In this document: piece after piece, positions 22,636 through 30,361 of the stretch
Layout of the letters: every line of letters begins with the position of its first letter
Position numbering within the stretch: position 1 is the stretch's first letter
Assembly (NCBI GenBank): GCA_028726925.1
Contig: JAQYPI010000037.1
Coordinates: 1 to 30,840, forward strand
DNA length: 30,840 nucleotides
Direction of reading: 5' to 3'
From: Caryophanales bacterium
Lineage (GTDB): Bacteria; Bacillota_I; Bacilli_A; RFN20; CAG-826
Position numbers and translations under genes: made by a program
The notes under the pieces: model-generated
Told to the model about the DNA's origin: nothing
Database searches by the model: none
Seen by the model: the letters and a program-made list of their open reading frames with translations, nothing else

Positions 22636-22664
22636 TTGCGCTTTGGCAAAGCCCCTAGAATATA
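22636..22664 (+). promoter_or_regulatory. Promoter with central palindrome upstream of the rpiB-like gene
   Basis: TTGCGC (22636-22641) and AATATA (22659-22664) are 17 bases apart. Between and overlapping them lies a perfect 6-1-6 palindrome, GCTTTG-G-CAAAGC (22640-22652), well placed for a repressor to block RNA polymerase. A second inverted repeat, GTTTT-GG-AAAAC, is at 22597-22608. The cognate regulator is unknown; the AraC-type protein at 26206 is a nearby candidate, although AraC proteins usually bind direct repeats. Confidence 0.5.
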
Positions 22665-22693
22665 TAAAGAAAAGAAACCCATAGGAGTGAAAT

Positions 22694-23290
22694 ATGGCAA
22701 AGCACACGATCGAAAACAAAGAGATTGTCGTCGGCGCGGATTTCGCGGGCTTCCCTCTGAAGGAAGCGGTCTGCGATCATCTCCGGAGCCAAGGATGGAA
22801 GATCCTCGACCTTGGGGTCACGAAAGAAAGCGCCCAAGGCGACACCGAGCTCATGTTCCACCGCGTTGGTCTGCGCGTCGGTGCGGAAATCAGCGAAGGG
22901 AATTACGAACGAGGCCTTCTTTTCTGCGGTACCGGAATGGGCATCCATATCGCGGCAAGCAAATGCCCCCGCGTTCTCGCCGGAGTCGTCGAATCAGTTG
23001 TGTCTGCCAGAAGGGCAGCGACCGCCAATGGCGTAAACGTTCTTGCGATGGGCGCCTTCTACATCGGGCCCCAAAAAGCTTGCGACATGGTCGATGCCTA
23101 TTTGTCTGCGACGCTCGGAAGTGATCAAACTTGGTGGAAAAATTTCTATCGCTATCACAAGATCGCGGTCGACGAGTTGACCGACTTCGATTACGAGGAA
23201 TATAAACGCAACGGGTTCCATATTAAGCATTTGGATGATTGCGACATCGAGTTGAAGGAAAAGCCTGTCGACAAGTTCTATGTGAACTGA
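22694..23290 (+). CDS. RpiB/LacAB-family sugar-phosphate isomerase, variant active site
   Basis: This 198-residue protein has the RpiB fold signatures: IVVGADFAGFPLKEAV at the start, LLFCGTGMGIHIAASK with the catalytic base Cys78, and NVLAMGA. Compared with E. coli RpiB, the His after the first Asp is Phe17, and the ring-opening His99 aligns with Ala111, while the neighbouring Asn is kept (Asn112). The C-terminus is longer (about 40 extra residues). It probably still isomerises a sugar phosphate, but an acyclic substrate (for example a tetrulose phosphate) or another sugar is more likely than ribose 5-phosphate. AGGAG precedes the ATG. The GH106-like gene follows after four bases, so the two are coupled. 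Confidence 0.85.
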   Translation: MAKHTIENKEIVVGADFAGFPLKEAVCDHLRSQGWKILDLGVTKESAQGDTELMFHRVGLRVGAEISEGNYERGLLFCGTGMGIHIAASKCPRVLAGVVESVVSARRAATANGVNVLAMGAFYIGPQKACDMVDAYLSATLGSDQTWWKNFYRYHKIAVDELTDFDYEEYKRNGFHIKHLDDCDIELKEKPVDKFYVN

Positions 23291-23294
23291 TCCC

Positions 23295-26078
23295 ATGAAC
23301 GAAAAGCCCCGTTTCGGAATCCTCCCGTTTTGGAGTTGGAACGACGAACTCCACCTCGACGAGCTAAAAAATCAGATATCCTGGATGCACCAAAATGGCA
23401 TCAGTGGGTTTTTCATGCATGCCCGAAGCGGTTTATCCACCCCTTATCTTGGGGAAGATTGGATGAACGCGGTCTCGTTTTGCGCGGATTTTGCCAAAAG
23501 CCTTGGCATGGATCCTTATGTCTATGATGAGAATGGTTGGCCAAGCGGGTTCGTCGGGGGAAAACTCTTGGAGGACCCGGAAAACCACGACCGTTTCCTC
23601 ACCGCGTCCGAAGGACCTTATGACGAAAAAGCCATCGCGTCCTTTTCTTTGGAAGGGGAAAGCCTCCGTCGTGTCTTTTCAGGCGAGAAAGTCTTGAACG
23701 TTTATGAACATCTCTCGGCTTCGACCGCCGACGTATTGAACCCAAAAGTTGTCGATCAGTTTTTGGCGTTGACTCACGAACGCTATGACGCGGAAATCAC
23801 GCCCCGAGTGAAAGGGTTTTTCACGGATGAACCCCAGTATTATCGCTATGGGGAACCCTATACTCCGGCCCTTGAGGGTTATTTCCGAGAGAAGCATGGA
23901 GAGGACGTGAAAGATGGCCTTGGTTTCCTGTTTTTAAAAAAACGGGGTTACGAGAAATTCCGCTATCGGTATTACCTCGGTCTGCAGCACCTTCTTCAAA
24001 CGAACTATGGAAAGCGAATCTATTCCTGGTGCGTCGAGCGAGGCTATGAGTTCACGGGGCATTACATTGAGGAAACCTGTCTCTTTGGACAAATGTGGTG
24101 TTGTGGGGGCATCATGCCTTTGTATGAATACCAAACGATTCCCGGAATCGATGCTTTATCGAGATACGTCCCCGGTATTTTGTCCCCAAAGCAAGTAGGG
24201 TCTGTTGCCGCTCAACTGGGCAAAAAGCGGGTTCTAGCGGAAACTTACGCGGCGGCAGGATGGGATTTCTCTCCCTTGGAGGCAAAGCGAAACGTGGAAG
24301 CGATGATGGTCAATGGGGTCAACCTTCTTTGCCCGCATCTCGTCCCTTATTCGGAACGGGGCGATCGAAGCAGGGACTATCCGGCCCATTATTCCCCTTG
24401 GAATCCTTGGGTCAAAAAGAGATTCGGCGAGTTTTCCTCCTATTTCACCGAGCTCGGCCGAATTCTTTCCGAAAGCGAGGAAATCGTTTCGGTCGCGGTC
24501 CTGCACCCCATCCGGAGCTGCTATTTGACCTATTCTAGAACCCAATGCCCGGAGGATCCTTATTTCGGCACGCAATCCATCGAAGATCCCTTTCAGGCTT
24601 TGCTGAATCGGCTGACTGGGCTTCATCTCCCGTTTCATTTGTTGGACGAAACCCTTTTGGAAGAACATGGGCGCGTTGAAGATGGCCAGATCGTCCTTGG
24701 GAATTGCCGGTATTCCACGTTGATCGTGCCCTCGATTCTCACCCTATCTTCTTTTACGAAGGCTTGCATTGATTCTTTCTTAAGCCAAGGAGGCAGAATC
24801 CTTTTCACGGGGGAAATGCCTTCATATTTGGATGGGGAAAAACACGATTTTAGCTATTCCAGCAATACCACTTGGGAAGAAATCCTGGCACGGGAAGGAT
24901 ATCGGACCAACGAGAACCCAAATATTCGGCTAAGTCGGCGCAAGGACGAGAGAGGGCGCGAGTTTTTCTACGCGGTTGCGATATGGGGGGAAACGGAATT
25001 GCGCCTGGAGAAGGAAGGGTTCTCTTCCCTCGTTCGTTACGATCTCACCAGTGGAAAGAAGAAAGTCGTTTCTTCGCCTGTTATCCTGCGCGAAGGGGAA
25101 AGTTGCTTCCTCGCCTTTTCTAGGGAAGAGCCGGAGAAGGATGTCCCTCTTTCCAAACTGGCCCTCCCCGCGGTTTTCAATCTGGAGGAAGTCCCCGAGA
25201 ATACCCTCGTGTTGGATCGCCCGTCATACTCGTGCGACGGAGCGCCCCTGAGCGCCTCGAAACATGTGCGCCTCATTCAAAGGGAATTGTTACAAAAGCG
25301 TTTTCGGGGAGAAGTTCGCCTCTGTTATGAATTCTTTTCACGGATTCCGCTTGAGGATTTCTTCATCGAATGTGAATCCTCTCGCGTGAAGGAAGTTTCT
25401 TTGAATGGTTTTCCGTGTCGATTCGTGTCCGAAAACCCGGATAATCGCGCCCGATCCCGATATTCTTCTGATACCGTCCTTCGCGTCGGGTCCAACCGCA
25501 TCGACGTGACGCTTGACTATTTCCAGAACGACCACGTCTATGAGATTCTCTCGAAAGACGGCGTCACGGAAGGGGAAATCAATTGCCTGACCTTCGATTC
25601 CTCCGTGGAGCCGGTGTATCTAAAAGGCCGCTTTGGGGTGTTTGGCGAATTCCAAAAAGGAAACGCTCCCGACGTCATAAGCGGGAAAGGATTCTATCTG
25701 GACTCTCCGAGAACGACCATCCGATCGCTCGTGGAAGATGGTTTCCCGTTCTTCGCCGGGGATATTGTTCTAAAAGCCCCGCTGTTCGTTAACACGGTTT
25801 ATCAGGAACTCGAGATCTCCAAACGGTTCCAATTGATTGACCTGTTCATTAACGATGAACACGTGGCTGCTTCGATGTTCGATCGGCGTTTCGACCTATC
25901 CCCTTACTTAAAAGAAGGGGAGAACGAATTGAAGGTCGTCCTGACGGTTTCTCGAAGAAACGAACTCGGCCCTTTCCACAGTCCTTCGGAGGAAGACATG
26001 GTGACTTCGCCCGAATCCTTCGAGGTTGGAAGCGAAGAGACGGACCCTTTCTATCATTTCGTTTCAACGATTCTTTAG
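23295..26078 (+). CDS. GH106-like glycoside hydrolase (putative alpha-L-rhamnosidase)
   Basis: This 927-residue cytoplasmic protein (no signal peptide) begins with a TIM-barrel start typical of GH106-like proteins: FGILPFWSWNDELHLDELKNQISWMHQNGISGFFMHARSGL, then DPYVYDENGWPSG and GFFTDEPQYY. A middle flavodoxin-like segment (VSVAVLHPIRSCY...LIVPSILTLSS...GGRILFTG) and C-terminal beta-sandwich domains follow (about 690-927, with YQELEISKRFQLIDLFINDEHVA). GH106 members are alpha-L-rhamnosidases acting on pectin or related glycans. Catalytic residues cannot be assigned confidently here; Glu and Asp in DENGWPSG and TDEPQ are candidates. There is no Shine-Dalgarno and only four bases separate it from the isomerase gene, so translation is likely coupled. 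Confidence 0.8.
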   Translation: MNEKPRFGILPFWSWNDELHLDELKNQISWMHQNGISGFFMHARSGLSTPYLGEDWMNAVSFCADFAKSLGMDPYVYDENGWPSGFVGGKLLEDPENHDRFLTASEGPYDEKAIASFSLEGESLRRVFSGEKVLNVYEHLSASTADVLNPKVVDQFLALTHERYDAEITPRVKGFFTDEPQYYRYGEPYTPALEGYFREKHGEDVKDGLGFLFLKKRGYEKFRYRYYLGLQHLLQTNYGKRIYSWCVERGYEFTGHYIEETCLFGQMWCCGGIMPLYEYQTIPGIDALSRYVPGILSPKQVGSVAAQLGKKRVLAETYAAAGWDFSPLEAKRNVEAMMVNGVNLLCPHLVPYSERGDRSRDYPAHYSPWNPWVKKRFGEFSSYFTELGRILSESEEIVSVAVLHPIRSCYLTYSRTQCPEDPYFGTQSIEDPFQALLNRLTGLHLPFHLLDETLLEEHGRVEDGQIVLGNCRYSTLIVPSILTLSSFTKACIDSFLSQGGRILFTGEMPSYLDGEKHDFSYSSNTTWEEILAREGYRTNENPNIRLSRRKDERGREFFYAVAIWGETELRLEKEGFSSLVRYDLTSGKKKVVSSPVILREGESCFLAFSREEPEKDVPLSKLALPAVFNLEEVPENTLVLDRPSYSCDGAPLSASKHVRLIQRELLQKRFRGEVRLCYEFFSRIPLEDFFIECESSRVKEVSLNGFPCRFVSENPDNRARSRYSSDTVLRVGSNRIDVTLDYFQNDHVYEILSKDGVTEGEINCLTFDSSVEPVYLKGRFGVFGEFQKGNAPDVISGKGFYLDSPRTTIRSLVEDGFPFFAGDIVLKAPLFVNTVYQELEISKRFQLIDLFINDEHVAASMFDRRFDLSPYLKEGENELKVVLTVSRRNELGPFHSPSEEDMVTSPESFEVGSEETDPFYHFVSTIL

Positions 26079-26115
26079 GCGTTCCCTTGCCATTCTTAGT
26101 CCGTTATTCTAGAAA

Positions 26116-26134
26116 AAAAGGAAGCCCGCCTTTT
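26116..26134. terminator. Weak hairpin after the GH106-like gene
   Basis: AAAAGG (26116-26121) and CCTTTT (26129-26134) can pair around a seven-base loop. The A/T-rich stem is weak, so termination here would be partial and the AraC-type gene might be co-transcribed. Another GGCTT/AAGCC hairpin (26161-26176) lies just before the regulator gene. Confidence 0.35.
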
Positions 26135-26205
26135 CATTCTCCGCAACACATATCAAGAACGGCTTCCCAATAAGCCATATGATTCTCGCCGGAAAGGGCG
26201 ATCGC

Positions 26206-27183
26206 ATGCAGGAATGGAAGAGAAGCGTTCAAAACGTCGTGAGCTATATCGATGAAAGGATTCGCCGCGGGGATTTCGCGCACCTATCTCTAAGCGAAAT
26301 GGCCAAGCGCTTTTCCTATTCGCCCTTTTACCTGTCGCGCGTATTCTCTTCGGCCTCGGGCATGCAACTCCGTCATTACGTCCAAGGGAGGGCGCTTGCC
26401 TTCGCGGCCATCGAGATTCGAGATGCCCGGGATTCGATTCTCTCGGTGGCCCTTCGCTATGGTTTTCAAAGCCACGAAGCATTCACCCGAGCCTTCAAAA
26501 GGGCGTATGGATTAACCCCGTCGGAGTACCGAAAAACGAAAGTGCCTTTGGTCCTTCGCACCGCGATCCGTCCTTTCGATTGCTATCTAATGGAGGAAAG
26601 AATCATGGTCGATCAAAAGGAAAGTAAAGGGGGCGTCCAATCGTATTTCATTCGGATGCCCGCACATAAGTTTCTGCACATCCGGAATTACGAGAGTATC
26701 GGATATTGGGATTTTTGGCAAAAACAATCCTTAATCAAAGGCCAGGATTGCGAGACGATCTGTGGCTTGCTTTCGAGCATCCCTGGGAACCTCGACAATC
26801 ACGGCGGCGAGGAATCCGATGCCTCTTCCGGCCAGCTCATGGCCTGGATCAACGCCCCGACTGGCCGTATTTGCTCTTGGGGAATTCCCCTCGCCGAGGC
26901 GTATGGGGTTCGTTTGCCCGCGGATTATGACGGTCCCGTCCCGGAACAAATGATGCTCATGGACGTCCCGGAAGGGGAATATGTCGTCTTCGAACACGGG
27001 CCTTTCGATTTCGAGACGGAAAGCGAGAGTGTGGAGGCCAAAGTCGAGAAAGCGATGAAGGAATTCGACTACGCTTCGAAGGGATATGAACTCGACCTTA
27101 CCCCGGAACGCGTGTTCTATTTCTATCACGATTGCAGCCGTTTCTTTAAGTACGTGCGTCCGGTCAAGCGCGTGGACAAATAA
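26206..27183 (+). CDS. AraC-family regulator with GyrI-like effector domain
   Basis: The N-terminal part (first about 110 residues) is a double helix-turn-helix AraC domain with LSLSEMAKRFSYSPFYLSRVFSSASGMQLRHYVQ and the second unit ILSVALRYGFQSHEAFTRAFKRAYGLTPSEYRK. The rest resembles a GyrI-like small-molecule-binding domain (DVPEGEYVVFEHGPFDFETES). This Rob-like order (DNA-binding domain first) is typical of regulators sensing small ligands. I chose ATG 26206 because GGAAAGGG lies about seven bases upstream and the homologous region begins there. A longer start at 26179 adds nine residues. Its position right after the glycosidase operon suggests, but does not prove, control of that cluster. 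A clear terminator follows. Confidence 0.88.
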   Translation: MQEWKRSVQNVVSYIDERIRRGDFAHLSLSEMAKRFSYSPFYLSRVFSSASGMQLRHYVQGRALAFAAIEIRDARDSILSVALRYGFQSHEAFTRAFKRAYGLTPSEYRKTKVPLVLRTAIRPFDCYLMEERIMVDQKESKGGVQSYFIRMPAHKFLHIRNYESIGYWDFWQKQSLIKGQDCETICGLLSSIPGNLDNHGGEESDASSGQLMAWINAPTGRICSWGIPLAEAYGVRLPADYDGPVPEQMMLMDVPEGEYVVFEHGPFDFETESESVEAKVEKAMKEFDYASKGYELDLTPERVFYFYHDCSRFFKYVRPVKRVDK

Positions 27184-27203
27184 ACTCTCGCCATCGATAA
27201 AGA

Positions 27204-27241
27204 GGGGATGCCTTGGCTATTTCCAAGAAATCCCCTTTTTT
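27204..27241 (+). terminator. Terminator of the AraC-type gene
   Basis: GGGGAT (27204-27209) pairs with ATCCCC (27230-27235), with an inner CTTGG/CCAAG stem. T residues follow at 27236-27241. It separates the glycoside cluster from nptA. Confidence 0.9.
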
Positions 27242-27259
27242 GGATTGCAAAAACTGTTT

Positions 27260-27265
27260 TACAAT
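27260..27265 (+). promoter_or_regulatory. Candidate -10 box of nptA
   Basis: TACAAT lies nine bases before the ATG at 27275. No Shine-Dalgarno is present, and the region 17 bases upstream is the T-tract of the preceding terminator, giving a weak -35. Confidence 0.4.
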
Positions 27266-27274
27266 ACAGGGCGT

Positions 27275-29011
27275 ATGAATTTAACCCCAGATAATCCGTT
27301 GTTCTGGTTCTTGGTCCTAGCGGGCCTTGGCCTCTTTTTGTTCGGTATCACCTCCATTTCCCGCGTCATCAAGAGGATGGCGGAAGGCGGCCTTCAGAAA
27401 ATCATGAACAAGTGCCTGGGGAATCGCTTCACCGGGTTCTTGATGGGCACCCTCTTCACGGCTCTCATCCAGTCGAGCAGCGGTACGACTGCCCTCACGA
27501 TTGGCATGGTTCGCGCGGGCGTCTTGACGTTCGTCTCGGCCGCCTCGATCATCATTGGTGCGAACGTCGGTACCACCATCACGTCGTTCGTCATCTCGAT
27601 CCCCATCGCCGAATATCTTTCCATCTGCGTTTTGATCGGCGGCTTCATCGTCTTGGTGGCTACCAGAAGGAAATACCAAAACGTTGGTGACTTGCTGTTT
27701 GCCATCGGGTGCATCTTCCTAGGCCTTTGGATCATGGCGTCCAACCTTAAACAGCTCGCGGCTTACGATGAATTCCGCGCCATCATGACCTTCCTTACCC
27801 AAAATCCTTGGCTCGGCCTCATCGTCGGCACGATCTTGACCGCGGCGATGCAGTCTTCAAGCGCCGTCATCGGCGTCGTGCAAAGCCTTTACGCCGCCGC
27901 GATCGCGGCATCGATCGCCGCGGGGACTCCTTCCGACATCACACTCTTCGGCGTCCTCCCGATCCTATTCGGGGCCAATATCGGTACGACGATCACCGCG
28001 CTCATTTCCTCCATCGGCGGCACCAAAGACGCGAAACGCGCCGCTGTCTTCCACTTGATTTACAACCTCTCCGGTGCCCTCCTATTCATGGGCATCCTAT
28101 TTATCCCTCCCATCCGTTCTTGGGTCAGCAGCTCCGGCAGCTGGACCCTTTCCCCGGCTCTCCAAATCGCGTTCTCCCATCTTACGTTTAACGTCGTTAC
28201 CGCCCTCTTGTTCTTGGCCATTCTCAAGCCGGTTTGCCATCTGGTGGAAAAGATGATCCCTGGCTCAGATCGCGTCAGTTCCTCGATCGTGATTCGCGAA
28301 TTGGATTCCAAAGTCATGGCTTCGTTCCCGTCTGAAGGCATCGCCCTTGGCAAAGAGCAAGTGGTTTCCATGTTTGAATATGGAAAACTCATGTTCGAGA
28401 CCATTGGGGAATACCTGAATTCGGGAAAACCCGCGGACGCGGAATTCGTTCACGACATCGAAAGAAACATCGATAAGATCGACCGGCAGATGAACGATTA
28501 CCTCCTGGTCGCGGACAAGGGCGAAATGAGCCCTTCGGACGTTACGATGCTCACCCGCACGCTTCGGGCTTGCAAAGACATCGAGAGAATCGGCGATTAC
28601 GGCGAAAATCTCATCACCTTCTTCGAGAATGCTGCCGAACGAAAACAACCGCTCACGGGGTCCACGAAAGACATCGTGGTCAAAGCCAACCAAGACGCGA
28701 TCGCCTTGATTACCAAAACGATTGAAGCGTTCAAAACCGACAACCGTTCCGCTGCCCTTTCCATCATCAAGGAAAGGCGCGCGCTCAATTCTTCGCTGGA
28801 TGATCGCATCGAGCACTTCTTCAACGATATCCCATCCGGGGCGGAATCCAACCGCGAATACGTCGAGCTCATCTTCGTGGATATCATCAATTGCTACCAG
28901 AGGGTCTATTCCCACTGCTCCAACATCGCGAAGCTTTACGGAACCGACAAAAAGTACAATTTCGACTTCGAGAAAGAAACCAAGCTTGAGAACATGAACT
29001 ATCGCTATTGA
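27275..29011 (+). CDS. Na/Pi-cotransporter family protein with PhoU-like domain
   Basis: This 578-residue membrane protein has two Na/Pi repeats, each with a QSSS signature (QSSSGTT at 66-72 and QSSSAVIG at 193-200), and GANVGTTIT / GANIGTTITALISS copies. About eight hydrophobic helices fall before residue 365. The C-terminal third (about 370-560) is a cytoplasmic PhoU-like helical domain, as in the NptA/YjbB group. It is expected to move phosphate with sodium; some members act in phosphate efflux. The start MNLTPDNPLFWFLVLAG at 27275 is chosen because the longer open frame overlaps the AraC-type gene and its terminator. Confidence 0.92.
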   Translation: MNLTPDNPLFWFLVLAGLGLFLFGITSISRVIKRMAEGGLQKIMNKCLGNRFTGFLMGTLFTALIQSSSGTTALTIGMVRAGVLTFVSAASIIIGANVGTTITSFVISIPIAEYLSICVLIGGFIVLVATRRKYQNVGDLLFAIGCIFLGLWIMASNLKQLAAYDEFRAIMTFLTQNPWLGLIVGTILTAAMQSSSAVIGVVQSLYAAAIAASIAAGTPSDITLFGVLPILFGANIGTTITALISSIGGTKDAKRAAVFHLIYNLSGALLFMGILFIPPIRSWVSSSGSWTLSPALQIAFSHLTFNVVTALLFLAILKPVCHLVEKMIPGSDRVSSSIVIRELDSKVMASFPSEGIALGKEQVVSMFEYGKLMFETIGEYLNSGKPADAEFVHDIERNIDKIDRQMNDYLLVADKGEMSPSDVTMLTRTLRACKDIERIGDYGENLITFFENAAERKQPLTGSTKDIVVKANQDAIALITKTIEAFKTDNRSAALSIIKERRALNSSLDDRIEHFFNDIPSGAESNREYVELIFVDIINCYQRVYSHCSNIAKLYGTDKKYNFDFEKETKLENMNYRY

Positions 29012-29019
29012 TGGGCCCG

Positions 29020-29048
29020 TTCCCATTCCTTATGCCCTGTGCCATAAT
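29020..29048 (+). promoter_or_regulatory. Candidate promoter of the acetyltransferase gene
   Basis: TTCCCA (29020-29025) and CATAAT (29043-29048) are 17 bases apart. The ATG at 29055 is six bases after the -10 box, with no Shine-Dalgarno, again pointing to a leaderless start. Confidence 0.45.
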
Positions 29049-29054
29049 TTTCCC

Positions 29055-29657
29055 ATGACCGAAAAAGAAAAAATGCTTTCCGGCGCGCTCTATAGTCCAG
29101 CTGACCCCGAGCTTGCGCGGCCTCACAAAGAAGCCATCCGCCTCGCGGACGCTTATAACCGCCTTCCTAGCGAGCAAACCGAAGCGCGCGAGGAAATCCT
29201 CCATCGCCTGTTTCCGCACGCGGGAAAGGGCCTTGTGATGGAAGGAACCGTCCATGCGGATTACGGCATCAACACCTACATGGGGGAAGAATGCTTTTTT
29301 AATTTCGATACCGTGATTTTGGACTGCTGCCCCGTCCATATCGGAGACCGTTTGATGGCAGGTCCCGGAACGCAGATTGTGACCCCCATCCATCCCCTTT
29401 TGGCGGAGGAACGCCGCATCCAGGATTACCCGGATGGTCGTCATGATCTGGAATATGCTCAACCGATCGAAATCGGAAACGACGTTTGGCTCGCGACGCG
29501 CGTCACCGTCTGCGGAGGCGCCAAGATTGGAGATGGGGCCGTGATTGGCGCAGGCTCCGTCGTCCTCGGGAAGATCCCTCCTTATACCTTCGCCGCAGGT
29601 GTGCCGGCCAAAGTAATTCGCAAATTGACGGAGAAGGATTCCGTCTATCAAAAATAA
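29055..29657 (+). CDS. Maltose/galactoside O-acetyltransferase family protein
   Basis: This 200-residue protein belongs to the left-handed beta-helix acetyltransferases of the Maa/LacA type. It has the N-terminal mac domain (EKEKMLSGALYSPADPEL), the hexapeptide repeats and the active-site region TPIHPLLAEERR (catalytic His of the HPL motif), followed by PIEIGNDVWLATRVTVCGGAKIGDGAVIGAGSVV and GVPAKVIRKL. It moves an acetyl group from acetyl-CoA to a sugar hydroxyl, possibly for detoxifying unmetabolised sugars. The likely start is leaderless. The nrdG gene follows 11 bases downstream. Confidence 0.92.
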   Translation: MTEKEKMLSGALYSPADPELARPHKEAIRLADAYNRLPSEQTEAREEILHRLFPHAGKGLVMEGTVHADYGINTYMGEECFFNFDTVILDCCPVHIGDRLMAGPGTQIVTPIHPLLAEERRIQDYPDGRHDLEYAQPIEIGNDVWLATRVTVCGGAKIGDGAVIGAGSVVLGKIPPYTFAAGVPAKVIRKLTEKDSVYQK

Positions 29658-29668
29658 AGGGGGCGTGT

Positions 29669-30361
29669 ATGGATTTTTCGGGTTGGGAAAAACTTTCGCT
29701 GGTCGATTTCGACCATAGATTGACGACGACCCTCTTCATGGCGGGTTGCCCTTTCCGCTGCCCTTTTTGCCATAACAGCGATCTCGTCCTTCGCCCAGGG
29801 GAAGCCCCGACGATTCCGTGGGATGAGATTCTCGCTTATCTACAAAAGCGAAGGAAGATGCTCGATGCCGTCTGCGTGACGGGCGGGGAACCGACTTTGA
29901 TGCCGGACTTGAAGGACAAGCTTCGCGACATCAAAAAATTAGGATATCTCGTGAAGCTCGATAGCAATGGGTGGAATCCATTCGTCTTGGAGGAATTAAT
30001 TAAGGAAGGCCTCGTCGATTACGTGGCGATGGACATCAAAAATAGCCCAAACCGTTATGAGAGAACGGCCGGGGTTCCCGTGAATTTGGATACCATTTCC
30101 CACTCGATCCGCCTCTTGATGGAATCCGGGATCGATTATGAGTTCCGCACGACCATCATCGAAGAATTCCATGACGACCAAAGCATGGCCGAGATTGGCC
30201 CGTGGATCGCGGGGGCAAAGCGTTATTTCCTCCAACGCTACATCGATAACGAACATTGCATCGAGCATGGCCTTCATATGGTCCAAAAAGAAAAAGCAGA
30301 GGGGTTCTTGAAGGTTTTGGAACCTTTTGTGCCCTCTGCTAAGCTGCGCGATTACGATTAA
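29669..30361 (+). CDS. nrdG: Anaerobic ribonucleotide reductase-activating protein (NrdG type)
   Basis: This 230-residue radical-SAM protein has the 4Fe-4S motif C27-P-F-R-C31-P-F-C34 and the SAM-binding VCVTGGEPTL. The length and YVAMDIKNSP segment fit the longer NrdG2 subfamily. It generates the glycyl radical on class III ribonucleotide reductase (NrdD), allowing dNTP synthesis without oxygen. No nrdD lies in the window. The start ATG 29669 follows AAAGGGGG. The stop codon shares the TTAA at 30358-30361 with the stop of the convergent reductase gene, so no terminator separates them. Confidence 0.88.
   Translation: MDFSGWEKLSLVDFDHRLTTTLFMAGCPFRCPFCHNSDLVLRPGEAPTIPWDEILAYLQKRRKMLDAVCVTGGEPTLMPDLKDKLRDIKKLGYLVKLDSNGWNPFVLEELIKEGLVDYVAMDIKNSPNRYERTAGVPVNLDTISHSIRLLMESGIDYEFRTTIIEEFHDDQSMAEIGPWIAGAKRYFLQRYIDNEHCIEHGLHMVQKEKAEGFLKVLEPFVPSAKLRDYD

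Noticed and set aside
27086..27274. Upstream extension of the Na/Pi transporter by 63 residues
   Set aside because: It overlaps the AraC-type gene in another frame and crosses an intrinsic terminator. The hydrophobic start typical of the family begins at 27275.
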